A DNA stretch of 64,000 nucleotides, taken from NCBI RefSeq assembly GCF_003449015.1, contig NZ_QRGD01000006.1:248001-312000 (forward strand). The letters are read 5' to 3'. The notes beneath the pieces were generated by a model. The model searched no databases and was not told the DNA's origin. It saw nothing but the letters and a program-made list of their open reading frames with translations. Shown in pieces: positions 9,997-19,744 of this stretch. The position numbers and the translations under genes are program-made. Source of the DNA: Aureibaculum luteum (GTDB lineage: Bacteria > Bacteroidota > Bacteroidia > Flavobacteriales > Flavobacteriaceae). Positions within the stretch are counted from its first letter, which is position 1. Every line of letters starts with the position of its first letter.

Positions 9997-11787
9997 CTAG
10001 ATATCCAATCGTTCAACATTTACGAATAAAGGTCCAGTTGCTAATCTCCCCACCTTTATAAAAGCTTGAAAATTACCAATGCCGTTAGGGATTTTAACGT
10101 TGTTAAAAATTACATTTTTTTGATCTTTCTGTATTGGAATAGTTACATGAACATTCTCGTATTTAATATGAGCTACTCCATCTGCTTTAACTTCTGCAAG
10201 GTCTATGGTTATTTTATACAAACCTTCTTCTGTTTTAACCCTCCAATACCCAAGTTCATTTTTGGATATAACTCTTGGGCCTCCCCAATCAAATCTTGAA
10301 AGGTTAACAATAGGTTGGGCCTGACTACCCAAATATATTCTTTGTATCCCTTTCGAGTCTCTTTCTTGAGTTACATCATCAAACCAATTTTCATAATTCT
10401 CAAGCAAATTTTCAACGATATCTGGATGTTTACTCGCCAAATCAACTCTCTCACTGGGGTCATTTTCAATATCATACAATTCTAAATTTGAGAGTACTTT
10501 TTCTAACTCATCATCGGTTGGTTGATACAAAATTCCATGTGGAAAATCATGAGGACTCACCAACTTATACTTTTGTGTTCTTACTGCAAAATGCATATAT
10601 TTAAATGGTGTAGGGCCATAATGCATTTGAACAAAAAACTTTCTATTTTTAAGCAAACTTGCATCATCCTTTGTCCATAATGGCAGTAACGATTTACCGT
10701 CTATTTTTAACCTTTTAGGTATATCTATTTTCGCAACATCTAAAACAGTTGGTAAAATATCTATCATGGTTCCCATAACATTGGTTTGCTTATCAATAGA
10801 CAAATGCTTTGGCCATTTTACATAAAACGGCACCCGAATACCCGCATCATAGACACTTGTTTTAGTGCCTCGTAGATTTGCAACCCAACGCCCAGGATAC
10901 ACATCATTTTTTGTTCTTCTTTGCCTTGGTCCATTATCAGAAAGAAAGATGACAATGGTGTTTTCTTCAATTCCTAATTCTTTTAATTTATCTAGTACAC
11001 GTCCAACATTAGTATCAATATTATCAATCATTCCGTATGTTAATGCATTATCCTCATGTAAGCCCATTTTTCTAAAAGGTTCTGATTTTTTATCTGGAAC
11101 TTGCAATGGAAAGTGAGGTAAATTAGTTGCTAGATAAGTAAAAAAAGGTCTATTATCTTTTTTATCTATAAAATCTAACGCAGCATCAGTAAAAATATCA
11201 TCACAATATCCATTGTATTTTTTAGAGACATTATTATGTTCTAATACGGGGTCGAAATAAGTATTCCCTGCCGGCCCAGCAGCTTGACCTATTCCACCTC
11301 CTTTGTGCACCAATGCTTCTTGAAAGCCTTGATCTGTTGGACGCATTGGATGATTATCTCCCACATGCCATTTGCCAAATATTCCTGTTCTATAACCATT
11401 ATCACTCAAGATTTCGGCAATGGTTACTTCTGAAGTATTCATAAAATGATCTACCTGTGTAACAGCAGTCACTCCTGTGCGATAAGGATATCTACCCGTT
11501 AACAAAGCTGCCCTTGACGCGGAACAGTTTGGATAAGACATAAAATTGGTCATTTCAATTCCCTGTTCACCAATTGTTTCTATATAAGGGGTCTTTAAAT
11601 AGGGATTGCCATGAGCACCAATATCGCCATAACCTTGATCATCGGTCATCATGATAACTATGTTTGGTCTTTTCTCTTTTTTTAATAAAGATTTTTGCCC
11701 AAAAGAATTGATTGTAACGAAAAGCAGCATCGAAAATATTACTAATCGATTTTTTGAAAATATCATGCTAAAGTAATTTTGTTTCAT
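9997..11787 (-). CDS. Sulfatase, family S1, with C-terminal extension
   Basis: 596 residues, longer than the usual 450-510. The start may instead be Met8 (ATG at 11766); either gives an N-terminal signal segment ending near NSFGQ. Active-site elements: MMTDDQGYGDIG (metal ligands), NCSASRAA with Cys88 as formylglycine precursor and Ala in place of the usual Pro, GKWHVGD, and FLSDNGPR. After the sulfatase fold an added domain of about 100 residues (around 495-596) is predicted beta-rich; it begins near SRFDWGGPRV and ends FVNVERLDI, similar in style to C-terminal sandwich domains of sulfatases acting on polymers. Probably periplasmic and directed at carrageenan sulfate. Next upstream gene is the enolase-superfamily enzyme, 36 bp away. 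Confidence 0.9.
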   Translation of the reverse strand: MKQNYFSMIFSKNRLVIFSMLLFVTINSFGQKSLLKKEKRPNIVIMMTDDQGYGDIGAHGNPYLKTPYIETIGEQGIEMTNFMSYPNCSASRAALLTGRYPYRTGVTAVTQVDHFMNTSEVTIAEILSDNGYRTGIFGKWHVGDNHPMRPTDQGFQEALVHKGGGIGQAAGPAGNTYFDPVLEHNNVSKKYNGYCDDIFTDAALDFIDKKDNRPFFTYLATNLPHFPLQVPDKKSEPFRKMGLHEDNALTYGMIDNIDTNVGRVLDKLKELGIEENTIVIFLSDNGPRQRRTKNDVYPGRWVANLRGTKTSVYDAGIRVPFYVKWPKHLSIDKQTNVMGTMIDILPTVLDVAKIDIPKRLKIDGKSLLPLWTKDDASLLKNRKFFVQMHYGPTPFKYMHFAVRTQKYKLVSPHDFPHGILYQPTDDELEKVLSNLELYDIENDPSERVDLASKHPDIVENLLENYENWFDDVTQERDSKGIQRIYLGSQAQPIVNLSRFDWGGPRVISKNELGYWRVKTEEGLYKITIDLAEVKADGVAHIKYENVHVTIPIQKDQKNVIFNNVKIPNGIGNFQAFIKVGRLATGPLFVNVERLDI

Positions 11788-11823
11788 TTTATCGTTTTTA
11801 TAAATGCCCGTTTAAGCAATTGA

Positions 11824-12984
11824 TTACCAATTGGTATATGAACCATCATTCCTTTTTAGACGTGGTGTTTCTACAGGAACGAAACCTTCTTTAATTGCCA
11901 ATTCTTCATTGAACTCAACACCAAGTCCAGGTTTATCTGAGACCTTATAGCGTGCACCTTCTAATTTAGGTTGAATAGGATAATAATTTAGATCATCTAA
12001 ACCTGGATTATCAACTGGCGTATTCATTTCTTCCAACCAAGTAAAATTTGGACTCGCAGCTGCAACATGAATAGTTGCTGCGGTACATATTGGACCAATT
12101 GGATTATGTGGTAGTAAATCTATATAATGTGCTTCTGCCATTGAAGCTACTTTCATTGCTTCAGTAATGCCACCAACATTACAAACATCTACTCTAACAT
12201 ATTGGGTAATGTTCTTTTCTATATAAGGTAAAAATTGCCACTTACTCGCAAATTCTTCACCTATTGCAAATGGTACATTAACCATTTTTCTCAAACATTC
12301 ATAAGCCTCAGGAGATTCATCTCTTATAGGTTCTTCTATAAAATCGAGTGTACCCACGGGCATACTTTGAATAAAAGAAACTGTTTCAGGTACAGATAGC
12401 CGATGATGATAATCTATTCCAATAGTTGGAGTAGATCCAATCTCTTTTCTCAAAGCAGTTATCCATTCAGCAACAATTGCAATTGATTTTCTAGGCTCAA
12501 AAATTGAGTCATATTTTCCTTCTTCATATTCTGCAGGTGCCAAACGTAACATTGGCCATCCTTCTTTAAGTAATGTTTTTGACTTTTCTATTAATTCTTC
12601 TTTACTGCTAAATCTTAGCGAAGCAAAACATTCAACATAATCACGTTGCTTTCCACCAAGTAATTCATATACTGGTACTCCAAGTGCTTTTCCTTTGATA
12701 TCATATAATGCGATATCTATTGCAGAAATAGCCGCGGTGAGCACTCGACCACCTTCAAAATATTGTCCACGATATAAATCTTGCCAAATAGCTCCAATTT
12801 GTCTTGGATCTTTACCTATCAATAAAGGGCGATAGTGTTCAATTACGCCTATTACGGCCAATTCTCTACCTGTTAATCCTGATGCTCCCCAACCATAGAT
12901 ACCAGTGCTAGTTTCAATTTTTATATTTAACTGACTTCTACCTGCAATATTTACAGGAAATGTTTTGATAGCTGTTATTTTCAT
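11824..12984 (-). CDS. Enolase-superfamily sugar-acid dehydratase or 3,6-anhydrogalactonate cycloisomerase
   Basis: 386 residues from ATG at 12984, where family homology begins (MKITAIKTFPVN). Mandelate-racemase-like fold: metal ligands Asp191 (GIDYHHR), Glu217 (FIEEPI) and Glu243 (AIGEE), and His293 in LPHNPIGP as the likely general acid/base. The pattern resembles D-galactonate dehydratase and the cycloisomerases that open 3,6-anhydrogalactonate to 2-keto-3-deoxygalactonate. It is cytoplasmic and sits directly after an ExuT-type carrier, which fits sugar-acid catabolism. The frame continues upstream to an ATG at 13095 overlapping the carrier's stop as TAATG, adding 37 residues, partly encoded by a short palindromic repeat at 13014-13040; this extension is unlike the family and I do not use it. 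Choice between the two reactions is unresolved. Confidence 0.8.
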   Translation of the reverse strand: MKITAIKTFPVNIAGRSQLNIKIETSTGIYGWGASGLTGRELAVIGVIEHYRPLLIGKDPRQIGAIWQDLYRGQYFEGGRVLTAAISAIDIALYDIKGKALGVPVYELLGGKQRDYVECFASLRFSSKEELIEKSKTLLKEGWPMLRLAPAEYEEGKYDSIFEPRKSIAIVAEWITALRKEIGSTPTIGIDYHHRLSVPETVSFIQSMPVGTLDFIEEPIRDESPEAYECLRKMVNVPFAIGEEFASKWQFLPYIEKNITQYVRVDVCNVGGITEAMKVASMAEAHYIDLLPHNPIGPICTAATIHVAAASPNFTWLEEMNTPVDNPGLDDLNYYPIQPKLEGARYKVSDKPGLGVEFNEELAIKEGFVPVETPRLKRNDGSYTNW

Positions 12985-13013
12985 GTGTTTAATTCTATTG
13001 TTTTTCAATGGTT

Positions 13014-13040
13014 CCCGTCCCGACGCTTCGGGATCGGGAC
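13014..13040. repeat. Short palindromic repeat (REP-like) between carrier and enolase-superfamily gene
   Basis: A GC-rich patch in AT-rich DNA with two competing hairpins: TCCCGA (13018-13023) pairs with TCGGGA (13028-13033) around a 4 nt loop, or GTCCCGA (13017-13023) pairs with TCGGGAC (13034-13040). Similar TCCCGA...TCGGGA elements are scattered through many flavobacterial genomes. It lies in the leader of the enolase-superfamily gene. Confidence 0.75.
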
Positions 13041-13094
13041 AGTTCGCAAATAATGATTCCTTTGGGAAATTAACTTTTGAACATGCTCGTTTCA

Positions 13095-14417
13095 TTATTC
13101 TATATTTTTTATGTCATCATCGACTTCCTTTAATTCTATCCGTTTTACTTTTCCAACCACTAATAAAAATGATAAAAATCCAATTATAGTAAGTCCACCT
13201 ATAAAAAATAAAGCAGGACTAAAATCTCCGTCTTGAACTAAAAGTCCAATTACTGTTGGAACAATTACAGCGGACAAACCGCCAATTAAGTTAAAAACTC
13301 CACCCACAAGCCCAATAATACGCTTTGGTGCCATTAAAGATACAAATACCCAAGTAATAGAAGCCAAGCCGTTACCAAAAAAGGCAATTGTTAAGAATAA
13401 AATTATAAAGAACGTGCTATCGGTAAAATTGGCACCAATGATTAGTGTTGATAATGACAAACCAATTAATACAGGAGCCTTTCGAGCAAATTCAGGAGTT
13501 CTACCCTTTTTTATTAAATAATCTGAAGAGAACCCAGCTAAAAGGACACCGCAAAATGCAGCTAAAAATGGAATTGAAGCTAGAAAACCAGATTTTATAA
13601 AATCAAGTCCACGATATTCTACCAAATACGTTGGAAACCATGTTAAAAAAAAGATAGACATAGACCCCATACAAAATTGACCTATGTATATACCCCAAAG
13701 TTTTTTATGCTTGAAAGCTTCAAAAAAATCATCCCAATTAAACTTTTCCTTTTTATCAGTTTTGTCTTTCTTCTGGGCAAAACCACCTCCATCTTTAATT
13801 AATTTTAATTCAGATGCATTCACAGTTTTATGCTGATCTGGATCTCTATAAAATATATACCAAACAACTGACCAAACTATTCCAATAACACCAGAAATAA
13901 TTAACAAACCTCTCCAACCTACTCTATCCTGAATTAATGTTAAAACGGGAAACAAAAATGCTAGTCCAATAAATTGCCCTGAAGTATATATTGCTATAGC
14001 TGAAGCCCGTTCAGTTTCAGGAAACCATTTTGTTACAATGGCATTATTTGCAGGATATGATGGTGCTTCAAAAACACCAATACTTGCTCTTAAGCCCAAT
14101 AAAACTTTAAACGAGCTTACAAATCCTTGAAATAAAGTTGCCACTGACCATAACAACAGCATTAAAGCATATAGTAGCCTTAAACGTACTTTATCTACAA
14201 TAATACCTCCTGGAATCTGTAATGCCGCATAGGCAATACCAAAGGCGGAAAAAATAAGGCCCATTTGAACAGTACTTAGTTCCATAGATTCACTTATGGC
14301 CGAAGCAGCTACTGAAATATTGGTTCTGTCTAGGTAATTAATAACGACAGTACCAAAAATTAATGCCAGTATATTATAGCGTTTTTTTGTAGGTTTTAAA
14401 TTAGCCTTTGAGTTCAT
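13095..14417 (-). CDS. MFS transporter, ACS (ExuT/hexuronate-like) family
   Basis: 440 residues from ATG at 14417. A longer reading from a TTG at 14459 would begin inside the U-tract of the terminator and adds 14 polar residues, so the ATG is preferred. The first helix ends in VINYLDRTNISVA, a hallmark of the anion:cation symporter family, and loop 8-9 carries SSDYLIKKGRT; about twelve hydrophobic segments are visible. Members import hexuronates, galactonate and similar sugar acids with protons. The stop codon overlaps an upstream ATG of the enolase-superfamily frame (TAATG), and the two genes are probably one functional unit for sugar-acid or anhydrosugar uptake and processing. It is the first gene after the susCD terminator, so its expression would rely on read-through or on a promoter not seen. 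Confidence 0.88.
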   Translation of the reverse strand: MNSKANLKPTKKRYNILALIFGTVVINYLDRTNISVAASAISESMELSTVQMGLIFSAFGIAYAALQIPGGIIVDKVRLRLLYALMLLLWSVATLFQGFVSSFKVLLGLRASIGVFEAPSYPANNAIVTKWFPETERASAIAIYTSGQFIGLAFLFPVLTLIQDRVGWRGLLIISGVIGIVWSVVWYIFYRDPDQHKTVNASELKLIKDGGGFAQKKDKTDKKEKFNWDDFFEAFKHKKLWGIYIGQFCMGSMSIFFLTWFPTYLVEYRGLDFIKSGFLASIPFLAAFCGVLLAGFSSDYLIKKGRTPEFARKAPVLIGLSLSTLIIGANFTDSTFFIILFLTIAFFGNGLASITWVFVSLMAPKRIIGLVGGVFNLIGGLSAVIVPTVIGLLVQDGDFSPALFFIGGLTIIGFLSFLLVVGKVKRIELKEVDDDIKNIE

Positions 14418-14455
14418 AAATAGGGTCTTTATCGTATCAATTAGAATTTTTTTAG

Positions 14456-14486
14456 ACAAAAAAACCGAGGGTTGTCACCCTCGGTT
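14456..14486 (-). terminator. Rho-independent terminator after susD
   Basis: Arms 14463-14472 and 14477-14486 form a perfect 10 bp stem with a 4 nt loop; read on the minus strand the hairpin is followed by a run of T residues down to about 14458. It lies 75 bp past the SusD stop and just before the MFS carrier, in the direction of susCD transcription. Confidence 0.9.
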
Positions 14487-14560
14487 CTTAAACTAACTTA
14501 AATAATAACTTGTGAGAAATGTTAATCTCTAATTCAAATTATATTTTTTAAACTTTTTTA

Positions 14561-16279
14561 TTAATACCCAAAGTTTTGATCTAGTGCCGGAGCTTTTTCT
14601 ATTTCCGCTTGCGGAATAGGCAAGTAATATCTATAATCAAACCAAGGTCTATTAACAACCGTCCCTTCAGTAAAAGATAGAGAACCATCCGCAGCTTTTT
14701 TCCATGTTAACCCCTTAATATCATAGCCTCCAATATGGTCTTGTTCCATCCATCTTCTTTCATCAAAAAAGTTATGACCTTCAAAACAAAGTTCTATACG
14801 TCTCTCTCTCTTTATTGCTTCTAATAAATCTGAACCAGAAGCTGTAATATCTGGTTGTAGAGCTCTAGAAGAAACTTTATTTACATATTCAAGAGCTGTA
14901 TCTTCACTACCTAAATTATATTGTGCTTCAGCATAATTCAAATAAACTTCAGATAATCTATATAAAATATATGGACGATCAGCGGAAAGATCTGTCAATG
15001 CTGATAAGCTCTCATCTTGAAATTTTCTGATATTGTATCCTGTTTTAGAAGAATGTAGCGTGTTACCCAATCCATTCGGTGAATCTAAACCATCGGGTGT
15101 TGCCACACTTGGGTTATCAGCTAAAGCATAATCAACAGAACGTCCTCTAAAGTTAGCTCCTTGAAAATTAAGATCCGCGTAATATCTCATTTCTCTATTG
15201 TCATTTGGCTTTGTAGCATCAAATGTTGCACCACCAGTTGTTGTTCCGTCAGCCATATTAAACTCCAACGCAAAGTTATGAGATGGAGAAACCAATCCCC
15301 ATCCGCCATAACCACTAGGAGATTGTGCTTGGTCTGGCAAAGTATTAATATCATTTGCCATTTCAGCATACAAACTACCATATGATCTTGCAAATAAAAT
15401 ATCTTGATTTGCAGTTAAAAATAAGTTTTGATACTCTGTTGCATTTGCTACAGCAATCAAATCACGAGCACCTACTAAATCAATCACCGCTTTTGCAGCA
15501 TCGGAAGCATCTTGCCACTTGCTACCTTTAGTATAATCGTATAAAGGCCCATTTGGAACTGTACTTGGGTCATGTAATATACTAGCAGCATATAGTAAAG
15601 TACGAGATTTTACTGCTAACGCAGATAATTTTGTAGCTCTTCCAAACCATGCATCTGGCTGTGTTTCAGGTAACACAGCTGCTGCTGCATCTAATTCCCT
15701 AACAATAAAGTCAACACATTCTTCATAAGAGTTTCTTGGTAAATTAAAATCATCTTCCAATCCTAAAGCATTTTCCATAATTGGAACACCTCCATAATAC
15801 TTTATTAATTTAGAATAAATATTGGCTCTTAAAAACTGCATTTCTGCTTTAAGTATATTTACTTTATCTGGATCTGATTGCATAGCAGGACTATCATCAA
15901 TTTTACCCAAAAATTCACTTATTAATCTGACATAATCCCAAGAGTTAGCCCATCTATTATTAAAGGCTAATCCGGCATTACTTGGTGACCATCCTCCTCT
16001 CATTTTATAAGGATTGTCTAAATCTTTAAAATTAAATTTACCCTCCCATGAGGCTCCTTCAATATTAATTCTAAATGTCCACCATTGAAAACGGTTTATA
16101 GACCAACTTTCTGTACTATTATACGCTGTAAAAACAACTCTTTCAGCTTGATCAGGGTCACTATAAATTAGATCTTCAGCAAAAGCATCTTTTGCTTCTG
16201 TATCTAGTACATCTTCACAGCTCACTAATGAAAAAACAGCGAACAGTACGATTGCATATTTTATTAATATATGTTTCAT
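14561..16279 (-). CDS. SusD/RagB-like surface glycan-binding lipoprotein
   Basis: 572 residues from ATG at 16279, preceded by an AAAGAG ribosome-binding-like stretch; an in-frame TTG at 16312 is rejected. The lipoprotein signal ends FSLVSC (Cys21), placing the protein on the outer membrane as the lid of the adjacent SusC channel. The N-terminal part has the SusD helical repeat pattern (for example AEMQFLRANIYSKLIKYYGGVPI, written here only as landmark AEMQFLRA...YYGGVP), and the C-terminal half has RPYILYRLSEVYLNYAEAQ-type TPR helices and ERRIELCFEGHNFFDERRW, the RagB/SusD signature. It ends near QNFGY. It follows SusC after 42 bp. The glycan is inferred to be a carrageenan oligosaccharide from the surrounding enzymes. 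Confidence 0.95.
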   Translation of the reverse strand: MKHILIKYAIVLFAVFSLVSCEDVLDTEAKDAFAEDLIYSDPDQAERVVFTAYNSTESWSINRFQWWTFRINIEGASWEGKFNFKDLDNPYKMRGGWSPSNAGLAFNNRWANSWDYVRLISEFLGKIDDSPAMQSDPDKVNILKAEMQFLRANIYSKLIKYYGGVPIMENALGLEDDFNLPRNSYEECVDFIVRELDAAAAVLPETQPDAWFGRATKLSALAVKSRTLLYAASILHDPSTVPNGPLYDYTKGSKWQDASDAAKAVIDLVGARDLIAVANATEYQNLFLTANQDILFARSYGSLYAEMANDINTLPDQAQSPSGYGGWGLVSPSHNFALEFNMADGTTTGGATFDATKPNDNREMRYYADLNFQGANFRGRSVDYALADNPSVATPDGLDSPNGLGNTLHSSKTGYNIRKFQDESLSALTDLSADRPYILYRLSEVYLNYAEAQYNLGSEDTALEYVNKVSSRALQPDITASGSDLLEAIKRERRIELCFEGHNFFDERRWMEQDHIGGYDIKGLTWKKAADGSLSFTEGTVVNRPWFDYRYYLPIPQAEIEKAPALDQNFGY

Positions 16280-16321
16280 CTCTTTATATTTTTTTTGTGT
16301 TTTTTTAAACAATTATTATTC

Positions 16322-19300
16322 TTAAAAATTGAAATTTAATCCAAACGTATATGTTTTTAAAGAAGGGTAAGTACTACCTCTAAAGCTGTTATATCCAGCG
16401 GCTTCTGGATCCAACCCTAAATCATACACATCAGAGAACATTGTTACTAAATTATAACCTCTAAAATACACTTTAACATCTCCGAACTTAATTTTATCTT
16501 TGGTAAACGTATAGCCTAACTCTATTTCTTTTAACCTTACATACGAAGCATCGCGTAACCATAAATCAGCTCCTTGGAAATTCCCCGGATCACTGTTTCG
16601 GTTAGCACTGTAAGAATCACCAACAGCAAATGCTCTTGGATATCTAGCATCTGTATTTTCAGGAGTCCATCTTTGATCGTATATGAAATCAGGTAAAGCT
16701 CCTTGTCCTTCGAAAAACACCCACATCTTAGCTTTCGCTTGTCCTTGAAATAAGAAATTGAAATTCCAACTCTTATAATTTAAACCTCCAAAAATTCCGT
16801 ATTGTATTTCAGGCACATTTGAAGAGTATGTACGAACTCTATCTTCAGCGTTAATTTTACCATCTTCATTAGTATCTATATAATAAGGTTCACCAGGAAC
16901 AGTACCTGCTAAAGTTGCAGGTGCAGCATCTATTTCTGCTTGATCTTTAAAAATACCATTGGTTGGATAAACTATATAAGAATCCATTGAATGCCCTTCT
17001 CGCTTTAAAGCATCTGATACATCAGCAGCTTCATCCAAGTATTTTACTTCGTTTTTTGCTTTTGTAAAATTAAATCCTAAATTATAATTAAGGTTATCAT
17101 TTATCTCATCATTCCAACCTAATTCAAGTTCCCAACCATAATTGTCCACTTTTCCTAAATTTTCTTGAGGTAAAGTTAACCCTGTAAAATTAGGAACAGA
17201 AGCATTTCTTGTAATTAAAATATCTTCTCTTTTTTGGTAGAAATAGTTAATATCACCCGACAATTTATTATCAAATAAAGTAAAATTTAGACCTAAGTTT
17301 TTCATGTCAGCTGACTCCCAAGTTACATCTGGGTTAGCTGCCTGAACCCCAATACTAGAAAAACCATTATAATATTGACCTCCAAAATTATAATAATTAG
17401 GTTGTGCACCTAATGCACCTGCATAATCATATCTAGTTAAATATTGGAATCCACCGATACGGTCATTACCCATTTTTGCCCATGAGGCTCTTAATTTTAA
17501 TGCGTTTATCCAATCTACATCATCCATAAAAGATTCTTTATCTATAGACCAAGCTACTTGTATAGCTGGGAAGGTACCAAATCTTTTATCTGGGCCAAAA
17601 GTACTAGAGCCATCATAACGCAAGGTTAGATCCATATAATATTTTTTCTTATAATCATAAGATAATGACCCAAAATAGTTCACTCTTCCCCATTCAAAAG
17701 CCTCTCCGTAAGATGTTTGACCTTCAGCGTCACCAGCAAATAATTCAGAGTGGTCAGAATCTGGAAACCCCCTTTTTTCAACCCAAAAACTACGTTGATC
17801 TGAAGTTGTTTGTTCATAACCTATAAAACCACCGATTGTATGATCTTCAAATGTTTTATTATAATGTAATGTAGCATTTAACATTAACTCATCGTATTTC
17901 CAAAAGCTCTCACGTAAAATACGTTCATTACCTCTTTGAGAAAATCCTGGTTGCTCTATATATTCATCTGTACTTTCTTGATAGTTATAAACCGACCAAG
18001 GTGTGTACCAAGATTTGGTGTCGTTATTCATTCTTCTATACCCTCCAAATGTTTTAAGCTCTAACCCATCGACCAACTTATCTAACTTAAAGTTTAAAGA
18101 AACTTTACCTCTTAAATCATTACTAATGGTCTCAACAAAACCTGACTCATCACTAGACATAACAATTGGATTAGCACCATTTTCGCCACCCCAACCTGGT
18201 AAACCATTGTCATATATACCAACTTCTGTTGGAAAATTTGTATATATGTGTTTAAAAATATAGCCATCATCAACACCAGGTTCTTTAGTATTACCAAATC
18301 GACCAGATAAATCAACACCTAAATTTATATCGTCACTAATTTTAATATCTATATTAGATCTTACTTGATTTTGTTTAAATTTTAAATCACCAGAATCATA
18401 CATACCCGTTTGTCTTACCATATCTCCACTCACAAAATACTTTACATATTCACTACCTCCAGAAATTGAAAGCGAAGTTCTTGATTCAGGTGAGCTATCT
18501 GCAAAAGTCTCATCTTGCCAATTTGTATCCGTACCATTCCCTGAAGCAAAAGCATCAATTTGTTGCTGAGAATAAGGTAGTGCAGTTCCTGCCCTTTCTG
18601 CAATTTCATTATTGTAAATTGCAAACTGCTCAGAGTTCATTAAGGTTGGCGTTGCAGAAAAGGAAGAGAGATTGTAAGACGTTGATAAACTAATTTTTGG
18701 TTTACCTGTTTTACCTCTTTTCGTTGTAATTAAAATTACACCGTTTGCTGCACGTGCACCATAAATAGCAGCAGCACCATCTTTTAATACCGTTAAACTT
18801 TGAATGTCTTGTGGTGCTAATTGAGAGAAACTACCTGCTGTAATTCCATCAATTAATATTAATGGGGAGTTATTACCCAATGTAGATTTACCTCTAATTA
18901 ATAGGGTTAAATCTGCAGCATTAGTTGAACCAGGTAATCCACCTCTGTCTGAAATAATTAAACCAGAAACTTTACCGGCCAGCGATTTTGCTAAATCTTT
19001 ACTACCCGCTTGTTCTAATTTTTCAGAACTTACTGTACTAACAGATCCTGTTACATCACCTTTTTTTCTAGAGGTATAACCAATTACAACTACCTCATCA
19101 AGTTGCGAATCTGAAATTAAGGTAACATTAATAGCTGTTTGACTGCCTACTACTATTTCTTGCGTTTTGTAACCCACAAAAGAAAAAACCAAAACGGCTT
19201 CTCCATTTTCGGCTTCGATAGCATAATTTCCATCAAAATCAGATGTTGTACCTACGGTAGTACCTTTTATAGATACGGTTGCCCCAGGCAAAGGTCCATC

Positions 19301-19528
19301 AGCGTCAGAAATTACCCCTGTAATCTGAGTCTGCTGTTTAAGGAATGTGAATTCCGCTGTGTCGTCATCAAAGTCATTGTTTGAATTTGTATTCAAAGCA
19401 ATAACTTGAGTAAGGCCAAATGTAAAGGTCAGCACTGTTAAAAGCACTTTCTTTAGAGACCGTTTAAATACTAAACTATCCAATAAGGAATAATTTATTT
19501 GTCCGTCTAGGTTTCTAATTTTTTTCAT
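16322..19528 (-). CDS. SusC/RagA-type TonB-dependent outer-membrane transporter
   Basis: 1068 residues. After a long N-terminus with a signal segment (about 25-45, ending VIALN) comes a carboxypeptidase-D-like domain (68-140: GVISDADGPLPGATVSIKGT...SDFDGNY), a TonB box (LDEVVVIGY, 143-151), the plug domain with RGKSTLGNNSPLILIDGI, and a beta-barrel ending in aromatic residues (TFGLNFNF). It imports oligosaccharides, energised by TonB, across the outer membrane with SusD as its lid. It is the first gene of the minus-strand operon; the 216 bp upstream separate it from the AraC-type regulator, which reads the same way. The second SusC (60,389) differs strongly in sequence, so the two pairs probably take different oligosaccharides. 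Confidence 0.96.
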   Translation of the reverse strand: MKKIRNLDGQINYSLLDSLVFKRSLKKVLLTVLTFTFGLTQVIALNTNSNNDFDDDTAEFTFLKQQTQITGVISDADGPLPGATVSIKGTTVGTTSDFDGNYAIEAENGEAVLVFSFVGYKTQEIVVGSQTAINVTLISDSQLDEVVVIGYTSRKKGDVTGSVSTVSSEKLEQAGSKDLAKSLAGKVSGLIISDRGGLPGSTNAADLTLLIRGKSTLGNNSPLILIDGITAGSFSQLAPQDIQSLTVLKDGAAAIYGARAANGVILITTKRGKTGKPKISLSTSYNLSSFSATPTLMNSEQFAIYNNEIAERAGTALPYSQQQIDAFASGNGTDTNWQDETFADSSPESRTSLSISGGSEYVKYFVSGDMVRQTGMYDSGDLKFKQNQVRSNIDIKISDDINLGVDLSGRFGNTKEPGVDDGYIFKHIYTNFPTEVGIYDNGLPGWGGENGANPIVMSSDESGFVETISNDLRGKVSLNFKLDKLVDGLELKTFGGYRRMNNDTKSWYTPWSVYNYQESTDEYIEQPGFSQRGNERILRESFWKYDELMLNATLHYNKTFEDHTIGGFIGYEQTTSDQRSFWVEKRGFPDSDHSELFAGDAEGQTSYGEAFEWGRVNYFGSLSYDYKKKYYMDLTLRYDGSSTFGPDKRFGTFPAIQVAWSIDKESFMDDVDWINALKLRASWAKMGNDRIGGFQYLTRYDYAGALGAQPNYYNFGGQYYNGFSSIGVQAANPDVTWESADMKNLGLNFTLFDNKLSGDINYFYQKREDILITRNASVPNFTGLTLPQENLGKVDNYGWELELGWNDEINDNLNYNLGFNFTKAKNEVKYLDEAADVSDALKREGHSMDSYIVYPTNGIFKDQAEIDAAPATLAGTVPGEPYYIDTNEDGKINAEDRVRTYSSNVPEIQYGIFGGLNYKSWNFNFLFQGQAKAKMWVFFEGQGALPDFIYDQRWTPENTDARYPRAFAVGDSYSANRNSDPGNFQGADLWLRDASYVRLKEIELGYTFTKDKIKFGDVKVYFRGYNLVTMFSDVYDLGLDPEAAGYNSFRGSTYPSLKTYTFGLNFNF

Positions 19529-19744
19529 AAAATTGAGTTAAGTTAGAATGAGTAAATTAAATTTTTCGATTAAATCTGTAGTGCTTATAAGTCTTTATAT
19601 TTTCTTTATTAAATACATTATTAGACTATTAGCACTTTAGTGAATACAAAGTAAGACAAATGTTTTGTGTAGAAAATAATGGCATTTACCTAAAAATTAC
19701 ATTATTTTACCCCATCAGGCTTTTTAGAAAAAACTATTGAAGAA

